Shown here: positions 43,532 to 51,725 of the stretch, piece by piece
Layout of the letters: every line of letters starts with the position of its first letter
Numbering within the stretch: the first letter of the stretch is position 1
Assembly: GCA_000702845.1 (NCBI GenBank)
Contig: JNKK01000002.1
Coordinates: 104,384 to 168,383, forward strand
DNA from: Lachnospiraceae bacterium FE2018
GTDB taxonomy: Bacteria; Bacillota; Clostridia; Lachnospirales; Lachnospiraceae
Direction: 5' to 3'
Length of the DNA stretch: 64,000 nucleotides
Made by a program: the position numbers and the translations under genes
Notes under the pieces: model-generated
Told to the model about the DNA's origin: nothing
The model's database searches: none
The model's input: the letters and a program-made list of their open reading frames with translations, nothing else

Positions 43532-44497
43532 ATGTCATTTTCAGGCGATATCAAGCAGGAACTCTGCAGACAGACAGGCGGTGCGCGCCATTGCCAGATC
43601 GCAGAACAAAAAGCAATGCTGCTCTATTCGCAAAGCGGAACAGAGAAAAACGGAGCGCATGTTTTCCGGACAGAAAATCTGCAGATTGCCGAGAAATACT
43701 GCCTGCTGCTGAAAAAACTGTTCGGACTTCAGACCATACGGCACGGTGAAGAGGAAGATGGATCCGCGCCGACGGAGGAAATTGGACCTGCGGCAGAACT
43801 GGTCGAAGACAGAAGCCGGCGCGGCAGACCGTCGTGGCAGGTTGTCGTGCGCGGGGACGAAACGGTGGAACGCATTCAGGAGACGGTGGAACATGCAATT
43901 GTCAGAAAGGACTGCTGCCGGCGTGCGTTTCTGCGGGGCGCATTTCTTGCAGCGGGATCGATCAGCGATCCGAACCGCTCCTACCACTGTGAAATTGTCT
44001 GCCGCAGCGAAGCATCGGCACAGCTGCTGGAATCAGTACTTGCGGATCTGAAGATTCGCGCCCGGACATCGCGGCGCAAGTCGCATTATATCGTATACGT
44101 CAAGGAAAGTTCTGATCTGGCGGATGTTATCGGTCTGATGGGTGCGCGGGTTGCGCTGATGGAGTACGAGAATATCCGGATCCTGAAGGAGATGCGCGAA
44201 AATGTTAACCGTCAGGTGAACTGCGAGGCTGCCAATATTAATAAGACTGTCAATGCGGCGGTCAGGCAGATTGAGGATATCCGCCTGATTGAGCGCACGG
44301 TGGGATTCCGAAGCCTTCCGAAGGGTCTTGACGAGATGGCGCGGGTTCGGTTACAATACCCTGAGGCGACTCTGCAGGAACTCGGGCAGAAGATGAATCC
44401 GCAGGTCGGAAAATCAGGGGTAAACCACAGATTGCGGAAATTGGGGAAAGTAGCAGAAGCAATCAGGGGCGACCAAGGAGGAGAACGTGAATGGTAA
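43532..44497 (+). CDS. whiA: DNA-binding protein WhiA
   Basis: A 321-residue protein of the WhiA family (Streptomyces WhiA, Bacillus YvcL). The N-terminal two thirds resemble a LAGLIDADG homing-endonuclease fold without its catalytic residues (CCRRAFLRGAFLAAGSISDP). The C-terminal 80 residues are a helix-turn-helix ending YPEATLQELGQKMNPQVGKS and GVNHRLRKLGKVAEAI. WhiA affects cell division and chromosome segregation in Firmicutes. A GGAG site precedes the start. It overlaps the next gene by seven bases. Confidence 0.95.
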   Translation: MSFSGDIKQELCRQTGGARHCQIAEQKAMLLYSQSGTEKNGAHVFRTENLQIAEKYCLLLKKLFGLQTIRHGEEEDGSAPTEEIGPAAELVEDRSRRGRPSWQVVVRGDETVERIQETVEHAIVRKDCCRRAFLRGAFLAAGSISDPNRSYHCEIVCRSEASAQLLESVLADLKIRARTSRRKSHYIVYVKESSDLADVIGLMGARVALMEYENIRILKEMRENVNRQVNCEAANINKTVNAAVRQIEDIRLIERTVGFRSLPKGLDEMARVRLQYPEATLQELGQKMNPQVGKSGVNHRLRKLGKVAEAIRGDQGGEREW

Positions 44498-44745
44498 GGT
44501 CTAATGTAACTGTTAAAATGTCAGGCGGTTTAGAAACACGGCCGATCGCCATGCTCGTTCAGCTGGCCAGCCAGTTTCAGAGCAAGGTACATCTGGAATC
44601 CGGCGAAAAAAGCGTCAATGCTAAAAGCATCATGGGAATGATGACACTTGGGATCGACAACGGGGACGACGTTACTGTAACAGCTGAGGGCCCGGATGAG
44701 GAAGAAGCCGTTGAAAAGCTGAGCAGCTTTCTCGTGCAGAACTGA
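44491..44745 (+). CDS. HPr family protein lacking the active-site histidine (Crh-like)
   Basis: An 84-residue HPr fold with AAGGAGG before its ATG. The sequence reads GGLETRPIAML where HPr has GLHARPA, so residue 15 is glutamate in place of the phosphorylated histidine. The regulatory serine is kept: VNAKSIMGMMTLGI with Ser46. Bacillus Crh has the same logic (Gln15, Ser46) and is also encoded next to whiA/yvcL. The protein therefore cannot pass phosphate in the PTS. It more likely acts through Ser46 phosphorylation in carbon catabolite control, or serves as a permanently 'charged' mimic because of the glutamate; the latter is inference. It closes the valS-whiA operon. Confidence 0.92.
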   Translation: MVRSNVTVKMSGGLETRPIAMLVQLASQFQSKVHLESGEKSVNAKSIMGMMTLGIDNGDDVTVTAEGPDEEEAVEKLSSFLVQN

Positions 44746-44803
44746 AGAGATCTGAATAAAGATCTGAACAGAAACCAATCCGGAAAAACAAAAAAGGCAG
44801 AAT

Positions 44804-44850
44804 AAAAGAGAACTGTCAGGATCATTGAATGATCTGAGCAGTTCTCTTTT
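44804..44850. terminator. Bidirectional terminator between the HPr-like gene and mecA
   Basis: AAAAGAGAACTG (44804-44815) pairs perfectly with CAGTTCTCTTTT (44839-44850); the loop folds further through GATCATT/AATGATC. T-runs appear on both strands, serving both convergent genes. Confidence 0.88.
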
Positions 44851-44873
44851 TCATTCTTCAATGCGAGTTGCTT

Positions 44874-45638
44874 TTAAAAATCCTGCAGTTTCTGCAGTGC
44901 GTGGTCCGCCAGGATAACATCCCCGTGTTCCAGAAGATGCGCTTCAGAAGCCGGGGTCATGACCAGACTGCTTCCGTATTCGGTCAGTATGTTGCAGATT
45001 TTATTAAACAGTTCCGGTTCGGTATGATCTGCGTGAAGTACCAGTGTGCAGGCGCCGTCAGCGGGATCTTTTACCAGCGTATTGGTCCCTGTATAGAGAC
45101 TGCCGATACTGCGTGATGCCAGGATGATTTCCGACAGAGACCGGAACCGGTAAGCCTGAATCAGATTGACAGCGGCGGAAATGGTTATCTCTTTTTCCTC
45201 TGCTTTGTCTGTCCCGGCGGACAGTTCCTTTGCTTTGCCGGATGAATTGTCTTTTCCGTCAGCCTGTTTTCCCGAGATCCTCCGGAACAGATCCAGAACT
45301 TCATCTGCGCCGGTGTAATGTCTTTCCGGAAAATCTTCTGTTTCCGGATCGGGCTCTGAAAACCTGGAAAAGCGTGTATCCAGTTCTTCCGGATCCTCCA
45401 CTTTCGTGATAATCAGAACAATGCTGTCATGCGAAAGCGGGATCGCTTCAATCATAAGCGGAGAATTATCTGATTCAAATCCAAAGCTCTTGTGGGCCTG
45501 CTGCATCATATCCTGAAACAGAAGCCGGGCTTTATCTGATCCGTAGGCCAGTTCGCTCAGACGGATTTTGCGGCTTTCCAGATCATCGCTGGTCAGCGTG
45601 CAGCGGATCTGATTTTCGCTGATTTTTTCAATCTTCAT
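44874..45638 (-). CDS. mecA: Adaptor protein MecA
   Basis: A 254-residue adaptor that delivers substrates to the ClpC-ClpP protease. The N-terminal domain (MKIEKISENQIRCTLTSDDL, LFQDMMQQAHKSFGF, LMIEAIPLSHDSIVLIITKV) and the C-terminal domain (about 150-254; AYRFRSLSEIILASRSIGSL, then TLVLHADHTEPELFNKICNI) are both complete, with a charged linker between. Length is slightly above the Bacillus protein. It is monocistronic on the minus strand, with a promoter at 45661-45689 that leaves a very short leader and a GGAGG site. Confidence 0.93.
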   Translation of the reverse strand: MKIEKISENQIRCTLTSDDLESRKIRLSELAYGSDKARLLFQDMMQQAHKSFGFESDNSPLMIEAIPLSHDSIVLIITKVEDPEELDTRFSRFSEPDPETEDFPERHYTGADEVLDLFRRISGKQADGKDNSSGKAKELSAGTDKAEEKEITISAAVNLIQAYRFRSLSEIILASRSIGSLYTGTNTLVKDPADGACTLVLHADHTEPELFNKICNILTEYGSSLVMTPASEAHLLEHGDVILADHALQKLQDF

Positions 45639-45660
45639 ATTACATGCCTCCTAAGGGGTA

Positions 45661-45689
45661 TCTATACCATATTTTCCTGGAAAAGTAAA
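45661..45689 (-). promoter_or_regulatory. Promoter of mecA
   Basis: On the minus strand TTTACT (45689-45684) and TATAGA (45666-45661) with a 17-base spacer, about 23 bases before the start codon. Confidence 0.55.
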
Positions 45690-45738
45690 GGATCCGTGCG
45701 GGATTGAACAAAAATTTACATAAAAACAAAAATAGTAC

Positions 45739-45767
45739 TTGCAAAAGGTATACATAATGATTATAAT
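45739..45767 (+). promoter_or_regulatory. Promoter of a candidate non-coding transcript
   Basis: TTGCAA (45739-45744) and perfect TATAAT (45762-45767) with a 17-base spacer. The next gene has its own promoter 300 bases downstream, so this one appears to serve the intervening non-coding stretch. Confidence 0.65.
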
Positions 45768-45773
45768 TTACAT

Positions 45774-46000
45774 AAGAACAGGGCGCGGCGCCGAATCCGG
45801 ATCGTTAGCAATGCACTGCGGCCCGAAATCTGTTCAGGGATGAAACATAAAGAAAATTCAGAAGAAAGGAGCGTTTGGATTTTTTCACAACAATAGAAAA
45901 TTAAAATATACGGAATAAGTCTAATCCGGCGGCACAGACAAGATACTGCAAGGTTCCTCGACAGTCAGTACGATGTGCGGCCGGATTTTAATGTGCGCCG
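45774..46000 (+). ncRNA. Candidate non-coding RNA or decayed gene in a 464-base gap
   Basis: Starting just after a good promoter, the region folds at its 5' end (GAACAG 45776-45781 with CTGTTC 45830-45835; GGGC with GCCC inside). Near 45931-45994 lies a long hairpin, AATCCGGC ... GCCGGATT with inner GCACA/TGTGC, followed by TTTTAAT. No convincing complete gene was found. A short open frame from about 45919 (reading FLDSQYDVRPDFNVRR) without a start might instead be the worn end of an old gene, so RNA and pseudogene readings both remain open. Confidence 0.35.
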
Positions 46001-46037
46001 GACAGCTTCGTCAATCTATAAAAACATCGATTCCTAT

Positions 46038-46066
46038 TTGATATCTCTTTGTCATCATGCTATCAT
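46038..46066 (+). promoter_or_regulatory. Promoter of the SH3/GH18 operon
   Basis: TTGATA (46038-46043) and TATCAT (46061-46066) with a 17-base spacer, about 36 bases before ATG 46103, which has an AGGAG site. Confidence 0.7.
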
Positions 46067-46102
46067 ATTGCAGAGAAACCGAAATATTAACAGGAGCTTT
46101 TT

Positions 46103-47773
46103 ATGAGCAGCAGAAGACGTGCAAAAAAGAAGAAACTATCTAAAATCCCGCTGATTATATCTGCCCTTGCAGTCGCATGGATCATATTTTTTACGGCATA
46201 TTTTTTCCGGAAATATTCCCCGACAGATAAACTGATGGATCCGGCTGAATATTTTCAGCTGGAAGAAGCGGATGACGCGGCGCTGATTGTCAATGATGAA
46301 GTACTCGAAGAAAAGGGAAAAGTGATTAACGGGGCAGTTTATTTCGACTACCTGACAGCCTGGGATATGCTGAACAACGCATTTTACTGGGAAGAACCGG
46401 CCAACACCCTTTATCTGACACTTCCGAAAGAGGAGCGGACATGGACACCGGAGGACGGCACCGGTGCGGTTGTACTGGTCGACGGGCTGCCGTATATTTC
46501 TGCGGCGTGCATCCGGGAAAATTCGGATCTGGATATGGAAGAGTTTGACCGGCGCGTGGTCGTCCGGACGGAATGGGACAATCTGGAGACGGCAACCGTC
46601 ACATCCGACGCGGCCGTCAGATACCGCGGAGGTCCGAAGAGTGAAGTGCTTACGACGGCACCGGAAGGAAGTACGGTGGTCGTGACAGAGCGGCTTGACG
46701 ACTGGACCGGCGTATCAACGGAAGACGGATTCGTCGGCTACTGCAGAACATCTGCGCTTTCTTTCGATGAGACACCGGCAATTACACACACATCGGATGA
46801 CCGGTTTACAGGAAATCACCTGATGCTTGACCAGAAACCGGTTATGGTCTGGCAGTATGTCGATTCACCGGAAGGAAATAACATGCTGAAGGATCTGATC
46901 AAAGATGCACAGGGTGTCAATGTGATTTCACCTACCTGGTTCGACATCACCAACAAAGACGGGCTGTTAGTTTCCTTCGCCAACAAAAAATATGTCAAGC
47001 GTGCCCACAAGGCGGGCATGTCTGTCTGGGCGCATTTTGGCGACGTCAAGGGAAAAGATGTCAACATCGGAGAGGTGTTTGAGACGCGGGAAATGCGGAC
47101 GCATGTAATTGAGCAGGTGATTGCGGAAGCAAAGAAGGCAAAGATTGACGGAATCAATCTGGACTTTGAGTCAATCCGGCAGGATTCTGCGCCGCAGTAT
47201 CTTCAGTTTATCCGGGAACTGTCGGCGGCAGCGCACGAAAACAACCTGATCATTTCCGTTGACAATATGGTTCCGAAGTTCTCGGAATATTACAAGCGCA
47301 AAGAGCAGGCAAAGTGGGCTGATTATATTATCGTCATGGCATATGATGAACATACATCAGCTTCTCCGGAAGCGGGGTCGGTTGCATCCATGCCGTTTGT
47401 AGAGGAAGCAGTCGACGGAACGCTGGCGGAGGTTCCGAAGGAACAGGTCATCTGCGGAATACCGTTCTATACGCGCGGCTGGACCGTTCCGTTCGGTACA
47501 GATGTGCCGCAGAGTGAGGCAATGGGTATGGAGCAGGCATATGACTTTGTCACGGCACATGATATTACCCTTTCCTACGATGACTCCTTCGGTCAGAATG
47601 TCGGAACGTCATCGGACAGCGAAGCGCGGTACAGCATCTGGATGGAAGACGAGCAGTCTGTTACCAATAAGATCAATCTGATCCGTCAGAAAGAGCTCGC
47701 AGGTGTTGCCGCATGGCGGATTGGTTTTGAAAAAGCATCTGTCTGGAGCATAATTACAGGCGGACTGGAATAA
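46103..47773 (+). CDS. Membrane-anchored glycosyl hydrolase family 18 protein with SH3 domain
   Basis: A 556-residue protein. A lysine-arginine-rich N-terminus leads into one membrane helix (about 15-35; PLIISALAVAWIIFFTAYFF), so the body is outside the cell. Residues about 50-130 resemble the copper amine oxidase-like N-terminal module, about 150-215 a bacterial SH3 domain (AVRYRGGPKSEVLTTAPEGS, then VGYCRTSAL), and about 235-556 a GH18 barrel. The GH18 signature DGxxxDxE is present as KIDGINLDFES near residues 347-357, with its catalytic glutamate. Relatives (YaaH/SleL-like) cut peptidoglycan sugar chains. It opens the operon that runs to deoB. Confidence 0.9.
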   Translation: MSSRRRAKKKKLSKIPLIISALAVAWIIFFTAYFFRKYSPTDKLMDPAEYFQLEEADDAALIVNDEVLEEKGKVINGAVYFDYLTAWDMLNNAFYWEEPANTLYLTLPKEERTWTPEDGTGAVVLVDGLPYISAACIRENSDLDMEEFDRRVVVRTEWDNLETATVTSDAAVRYRGGPKSEVLTTAPEGSTVVVTERLDDWTGVSTEDGFVGYCRTSALSFDETPAITHTSDDRFTGNHLMLDQKPVMVWQYVDSPEGNNMLKDLIKDAQGVNVISPTWFDITNKDGLLVSFANKKYVKRAHKAGMSVWAHFGDVKGKDVNIGEVFETREMRTHVIEQVIAEAKKAKIDGINLDFESIRQDSAPQYLQFIRELSAAAHENNLIISVDNMVPKFSEYYKRKEQAKWADYIIVMAYDEHTSASPEAGSVASMPFVEEAVDGTLAEVPKEQVICGIPFYTRGWTVPFGTDVPQSEAMGMEQAYDFVTAHDITLSYDDSFGQNVGTSSDSEARYSIWMEDEQSVTNKINLIRQKELAGVAAWRIGFEKASVWSIITGGLE

Positions 47774-47794
47774 TATTTTTAAAGGAGAAAAAAA

Positions 47795-48247
47795 GTGAAA
47801 GAATTTGAAATGATTCAGGCAAGAGACAGAGAGATTGAAGAACTGAAAAAGAAACTGAGCGAGCGGGAAGCGGAAGTTGAGAAACTCAAGGCAGATATCC
47901 GGGACAAATACCAGTCTTATATTGACAATTATGAGAGTATCGGAAGTCTTGTTTATGATGCCAAGATCCGCTCTGAACAGATGATCCGCGATGCGGAAGA
48001 GCAGCGCCGTCAGATTCTCGAATCGGCAGACAACGAGGCAAAACAGAAGATTGACGATGTCCAGTTTGAAATCGACAGACGGATCGATGAAGGTGAACAG
48101 CGCTACAAGACCGTAGAGGAAGAGCTGCAGGGAATTCTCGGCATGATCAATCAGGTACAGAAGAAGTTTATGGAATCTTATCGTTCCATCAATGGAATTG
48201 TTCGTGATCTTCCGGGCATCGAGCAGCAGAATCCGGAGGATTTCTGA
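47795..48247 (+). CDS. Coiled-coil protein, DivIVA-like in character
   Basis: A 150-residue protein with GTG start at 47795 behind AAAGGAG. Almost the whole sequence is predicted coiled coil by eye: EFEMIQARDREIEELKKKLS, EAEVEKLKADIRDKY, AEEQRRQILESADNEAKQKI and VEEELQGILGMINQV. No DivIVA N-terminal membrane-binding motif can be seen, so the likeness is only in the helical repeat. It lies between a wall hydrolase gene and tsaC, sharing the TGATG stop-start with the latter. It may organise the cell envelope or division, but this is inference. Confidence 0.7.
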   Translation: MKEFEMIQARDREIEELKKKLSEREAEVEKLKADIRDKYQSYIDNYESIGSLVYDAKIRSEQMIRDAEEQRRQILESADNEAKQKIDDVQFEIDRRIDEGEQRYKTVEEELQGILGMINQVQKKFMESYRSINGIVRDLPGIEQQNPEDF

Positions 48248-49344
48248 TGCTGCAGGCAGACGCGGAAGTACATTGTCATGCAAAAATCATGCGCATGACG
48301 GAGGCTGACCCCGATGAGGCGGCACTTCGCGAGGCCGGTGCGATTCTGGCAGCGGGAGGACTTGTGGCATTTCCGACGGAAACGGTCTACGGGCTCGGCG
48401 GCAACGCGCTGGATCCGGAGGCATCCCGCAGGATTTATGCCGCGAAAGGACGTCCTTCTGACAATCCGCTGATCGTTCACATCGCATCGATTGATGCATT
48501 GGACCGCATAGCGGCAGAGGTGCCGGAGACGGCGAAACGGCTCGCATCGCAATGCTGGCCGGGACCGCTCACGATGATTTTCCGGAAACGAGAAATCGTG
48601 CCGGATGAGACCACCGGCGGACTGGACAGCGTGGCAGTCCGTTTTCCAAGCAACCGGATTGCATCTCTGCTGATCAGATATGCAGGAGGCTATGTTGCGG
48701 CACCGAGCGCCAACACATCAGGACGGCCGAGTCCGACGACAGCTGCGCATGTAATTGAAGATCTCCGGGATGCAGTTGACTGCATTATTGACGGGGGACC
48801 GGTAGAGATCGGTCTTGAATCCACGATTGTCGATTTTACGGTCACACCCCCGGTAATTTTGCGGCCGGGTTATATCAATCAGGAGATGCTGACCGAACTG
48901 ATCGGTACCGTGGATATGGATCCGGGAATTCAGTCAGAGTCAGAAAATATACGCCCGAAGGCACCGGGTATGAAATACCGTCATTATGCACCGAAGGCCG
49001 AACTGACGATTGTTTCCGGCACACAGAAAAATGCCGCGGAACGGATCGCAGCACTGGTCCACGAACAGATAAAAGCCGGACGGAAGGCGGGCATTATCTG
49101 TTCGGATGAAACAAAAGAAATGTACCCGGAAGGAACAGTCTGGTCGCTTGGTGCGCGTACAGAGGAAACGCAGATCGCAGCACATTTGTATGGAATTCTG
49201 CGCGCATGTGATACGGCAGGTGTCGATGTAATCTATTCAGAAGCCTTCCGCACGCCGCAGCTTGGGGATGCCATTATGAACCGTCTGACAAAGGCGGCGG
49301 GGCATCGTATCATTGATGCGGATGAAAAGGATGAACAGATATGA
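48247..49344 (+). CDS. tsaC: L-threonylcarbamoyladenylate synthase (Sua5/YwlC type)
   Basis: A 365-residue, two-domain Sua5-type enzyme. The N-terminal YrdC domain (about 15-220) has GGLVAFPTETVYGLGGNALD, YAAKGRPSDNPLIVHI, CWPGPLTMIF and AAPSANTSGRPSPT. The C-terminal Sua5 domain (about 240-365) starts at RPKAPGMKYRHYAPKAELTI. It makes threonylcarbamoyl-AMP for t6A at position 37 of ANN-reading tRNAs. Start ATG 48247 overlaps the previous stop (TGATG), with GGAGG seven bases upstream; a later ATG at 48289 is possible. Four bases (ATGA) are shared with the next gene. Confidence 0.94.
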   Translation: MLQADAEVHCHAKIMRMTEADPDEAALREAGAILAAGGLVAFPTETVYGLGGNALDPEASRRIYAAKGRPSDNPLIVHIASIDALDRIAAEVPETAKRLASQCWPGPLTMIFRKREIVPDETTGGLDSVAVRFPSNRIASLLIRYAGGYVAAPSANTSGRPSPTTAAHVIEDLRDAVDCIIDGGPVEIGLESTIVDFTVTPPVILRPGYINQEMLTELIGTVDMDPGIQSESENIRPKAPGMKYRHYAPKAELTIVSGTQKNAAERIAALVHEQIKAGRKAGIICSDETKEMYPEGTVWSLGARTEETQIAAHLYGILRACDTAGVDVIYSEAFRTPQLGDAIMNRLTKAAGHRIIDADEKDEQI

Positions 49345-49805
49345 TGCCATATAAAAGAGTAGTTTTTGTTGATGGAGATGCCACTGCACGCAGCGTGATG
49401 GCAGCTGCGATTATGCGGGAGGAGCCGATCGGGACGGAAGTTGAAGTGCTGGCGAGAGGCCTGGTCGTGCTGTTTCCGGAACCTGTCAACCAGAAGATCG
49501 AGGCGATTCTTGCCAACAATAACCTGACTGCAAAAGGGCACGAAGCAGTGCAGCTTACGCCGGAAGACATTGATTCGGATACATTGCTTCTGGTTATGGA
49601 AAAGGATCAGATCAAAAAGGTGCAGGAACTGTCTCCGCGGGCGGAACACGTTGCCACAGTCAGCGGATTTGCCGGGTTTGCCGGAGATATCGAACCGCTG
49701 TACGGCGCAGATCTGCCCACTTGCGGAAAATGCTTTGAAATCCTTCAGGGACTTGTAAAAATCATTGCTGAAAAACTGTTGAATGAGGAAGATTCACCTT
49801 ATTAA
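49341..49805 (+). CDS. Low-molecular-weight tyrosine phosphatase-like protein without catalytic cysteine
   Basis: A 154-residue protein with the fold pattern of LMW-PTPs and arsenate reductases. The P-loop, normally V-x-C-x-G-N-x-C-R-S, reads VVFVDGDATARSVMAAAIM: the nucleophilic cysteine is aspartate (residue 11) while arginine 17 and serine 18 are kept. The late acidic motif region (GFAGDIEPLYGADLP) is also altered, and two cysteines appear near the end (TCGKCFEIL). Cysteine-dependent phosphatase activity is therefore unlikely. It may be a phosphate- or phosphoprotein-binding pseudophosphatase, or a phosphotransferase using aspartate. It overlaps tsaC (ATGA) in the position where active LMW-PTP genes are often found in Firmicutes. 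Confidence 0.8.
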   Translation: MMPYKRVVFVDGDATARSVMAAAIMREEPIGTEVEVLARGLVVLFPEPVNQKIEAILANNNLTAKGHEAVQLTPEDIDSDTLLLVMEKDQIKKVQELSPRAEHVATVSGFAGFAGDIEPLYGADLPTCGKCFEILQGLVKIIAEKLLNEEDSPY

Positions 49806-49832
49806 TATTATAATAAAGGAGGAGAAAGCAGA

Positions 49833-50468
49833 ATGGGGAAAGGGAAAGTAGTCATTATGGATCATCCGCTGATCCAGCACAAGATCGGTATCATTCGTGA
49901 CAAGGAAACCAGTTCCAAGGAATTCAGTGAGATGATCGGTGAGATCGCTATGCTGATGTGCTATGAATCTGCCCGTGAACTTCCGCTGGAAGATGTGGAG
50001 ATCGAGACGCCGATTACAAAGACAACGGTAAAGCGTCTGAAAGGTCTGAAAATGGCAGTTGTTCCGATTCTGCGCGCAGGACTGGGAATGGTCGAAGGAT
50101 TTAAGACGATCAATCCGGCGGCGAAGGTCGGTCATATCGGTCTGTATCGTGATCCTGAGACGCTGGAACCGGTTGAATATTACTGCAAACTTCCGAGCGA
50201 TATTTCCCACAGGGATGTATTTGTAACAGACCCCATGCTCGCAACCGGCGGTTCCGCATCGGCAGCAATCAGCATGCTGAAATCCCACGGGGCGAAATCC
50301 ATTCATTTTATGTGCATTATCGCGGCGCCGGAGGGAATTAAGCGCATGCAGGAGGATCATCCGGATGTAGATCTGTATATCGGTGCGCTGGACGATCATC
50401 TGAATGATCACGGTTATATTGTGCCGGGACTTGGTGATGCCGGCGACCGTATTTTCGGAACTAAATAA
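49833..50468 (+). CDS. upp: Uracil phosphoribosyltransferase
   Basis: A 211-residue salvage enzyme that makes UMP from uracil and PRPP. Family motifs: [20 protein letters not shown] at the start, [32 protein letters not shown] (PRPP loop), [10 protein letters not shown] and the uracil-binding [17 protein letters not shown] end. A strong AAAGGAGGAG site precedes the ATG. It heads the pyrimidine salvage part of the operon. Confidence 0.98.
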   Translation: MGKGKVVIMDHPLIQHKIGIIRDKETSSKEFSEMIGEIAMLMCYESARELPLEDVEIETPITKTTVKRLKGLKMAVVPILRAGLGMVEGFKTINPAAKVGHIGLYRDPETLEPVEYYCKLPSDISHRDVFVTDPMLATGGSASAAISMLKSHGAKSIHFMCIIAAPEGIKRMQEDHPDVDLYIGALDDHLNDHGYIVPGLGDAGDRIFGTK

Positions 50469-50518
50469 AACAGACAAAGCAGCCCTCCCGGAGGGACTTC
50501 AGCAGAGGAATAACGGGT

Positions 50519-51007
50519 ATGACAGGAAAAAGAGAAGATTATCTGTCCTGGGATGAATACTTTATGGCGGTCGCCAAACTCGCCGGACAGCGTTCAAAAG
50601 ATCCGAATTCGCAGGTTGGTTCCTGTATTGTCAGCAGAGATAATAAGATACTCTCGATCGGGTACAACGGACTTCCTGTCGGGTGTTCGGATGATGAATT
50701 CCCCTGGGCGAGGGAGAATGATGATCCGCTGAAGACGAAGTATGTCTATGTGACACACAGTGAGCTGAATGCGATTTTGAATTATCGCGGCGGCAGTCTT
50801 GAGGGCACAAAGATTTATGTATCACTATTTCCATGCAATGAGTGTGCCAAAGCGATCATTCAGGCGGGAATCAAGACTGTCATATATGACAGTGATAAAT
50901 ATGCCGGTACGCCGGCAGTAACAGCATCTAAAATGATGCTGGCAGCGGCAGGAATCGAAGTTGTACAGTATCAGGCATCGGGGAGACGTATTGAACTGAC
51001 TGTATAA
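50519..51007 (+). CDS. Deoxycytidylate deaminase family protein (ComEB-like)
   Basis: A 162-residue zinc-dependent deaminase. The N-terminal [20 protein letters not shown] and [19 protein letters not shown], the histidine-glutamate motif [14 protein letters not shown], and the zinc cysteines in [19 protein letters not shown] follow the dCMP deaminase pattern. It would turn dCMP into dUMP for dTMP synthesis. It lies between upp and later nucleoside-salvage genes, which fits. The C-terminus has the family's usual [13 protein letters not shown]. Confidence 0.92.
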   Translation: MTGKREDYLSWDEYFMAVAKLAGQRSKDPNSQVGSCIVSRDNKILSIGYNGLPVGCSDDEFPWARENDDPLKTKYVYVTHSELNAILNYRGGSLEGTKIYVSLFPCNECAKAIIQAGIKTVIYDSDKYAGTPAVTASKMMLAAAGIEVVQYQASGRRIELTV

Positions 51008-51047
51008 CGCTGCAATTAAGTTAAAAGGGGTTCTGATAAGGGGAAAT

Positions 51048-51725
51048 ATGCAGTATCAAGAGGAGATGGATCTGTACGAAAAGCTTACAGATAAGGATCC
51101 TGTGGATGAGATTGAGCGGCAGGATCAGGAAGACTACCGCCGCTATGTCCATGAACGCAGGAGACGTCTTCAGCGCCGCCGCAGACGCGAAAAGGAGCGG
51201 CAGAACCGCATTCGCCGCATCCGGCTGATCACAGGATGTATTGCAGCTGCGCTGATTCTGATTACAGTGTTTATGCGGGTTGCCGCCGGAAATCCCGTGC
51301 GGGATTCCCTGACACTGCAGGTCGGCAGTCCGATGCCGGAGGCGCGGGCTTTTCTGCGCAGTGAAAAAAGCAAGGCGGAAATTTATTTTCTGAGTGATAT
51401 GACGCAGGTCGATATGAATGTTGCCGGAGAGACGGAAATTCTTCTGGAGGTAAACGGCAAACAGTTTGAGAGCAGACTGATTGTACAGAATCCTGACGGA
51501 ACAGGTGCAGGAAACGGCACAGTCGTGACGGATTCATCGCTGCAGGAGACGCCCGACAGCGCTGTGCAGGAGACGTACGACAGTACTGTTCAGGAGGCGT
51601 ACGACGGTACTGTTCAGGAGGCGTACGACGGCGCTGTCCAGGAAACGGACACAGACACTGCGCCAAATCCGGAGCGTGATACGCTGCAGCCGGCCGGTGC
51701 GGCAGGAGATAAACAGTATGATTGA
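51048..51725 (+). CDS. Membrane protein with basic N-terminus and eight-residue tandem repeats
   Basis: A 225-residue protein not recognised. The N-terminal 60 residues are acidic, then very arginine-rich ([20 protein letters not shown]). One membrane helix follows near 65-82 ([17 protein letters not shown]). The outer part has a small beta-like domain ([39 protein letters not shown]) and then a tail of four and a half copies of an eight-residue unit, QEAYDGTV, encoded by a 24-base tandem repeat. It is in the nucleoside-salvage operon and its last eight bases overlap the start of udp. A role in anchoring or uptake is conceivable, but nothing supports one directly. Confidence 0.7.
   Translation: MQYQEEMDLYEKLTDKDPVDEIERQDQEDYRRYVHERRRRLQRRRRREKERQNRIRRIRLITGCIAAALILITVFMRVAAGNPVRDSLTLQVGSPMPEARAFLRSEKSKAEIYFLSDMTQVDMNVAGETEILLEVNGKQFESRLIVQNPDGTGAGNGTVVTDSSLQETPDSAVQETYDSTVQEAYDGTVQEAYDGAVQETDTDTAPNPERDTLQPAGAAGDKQYD
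51543..51659 (+). repeat. 24-base tandem repeat coding for QEAYDGTV units
   Basis: Units start at 51543, 51567, 51591, 51615 and (partial, diverged) 51639. The middle units differ by only a few bases, which suggests recent expansion by slippage. Confidence 0.9.

Noticed and set aside
45774..45860. Possible c-di-AMP (ydaO) riboswitch, suggested by CCGAATCCG and by the SH3/hydrolase gene downstream
   Set aside because: The other required motifs (GGGGUGAAUC and the CCGACAGCUAACCUC end in the right order) are missing, and the operon has its own promoter further downstream.
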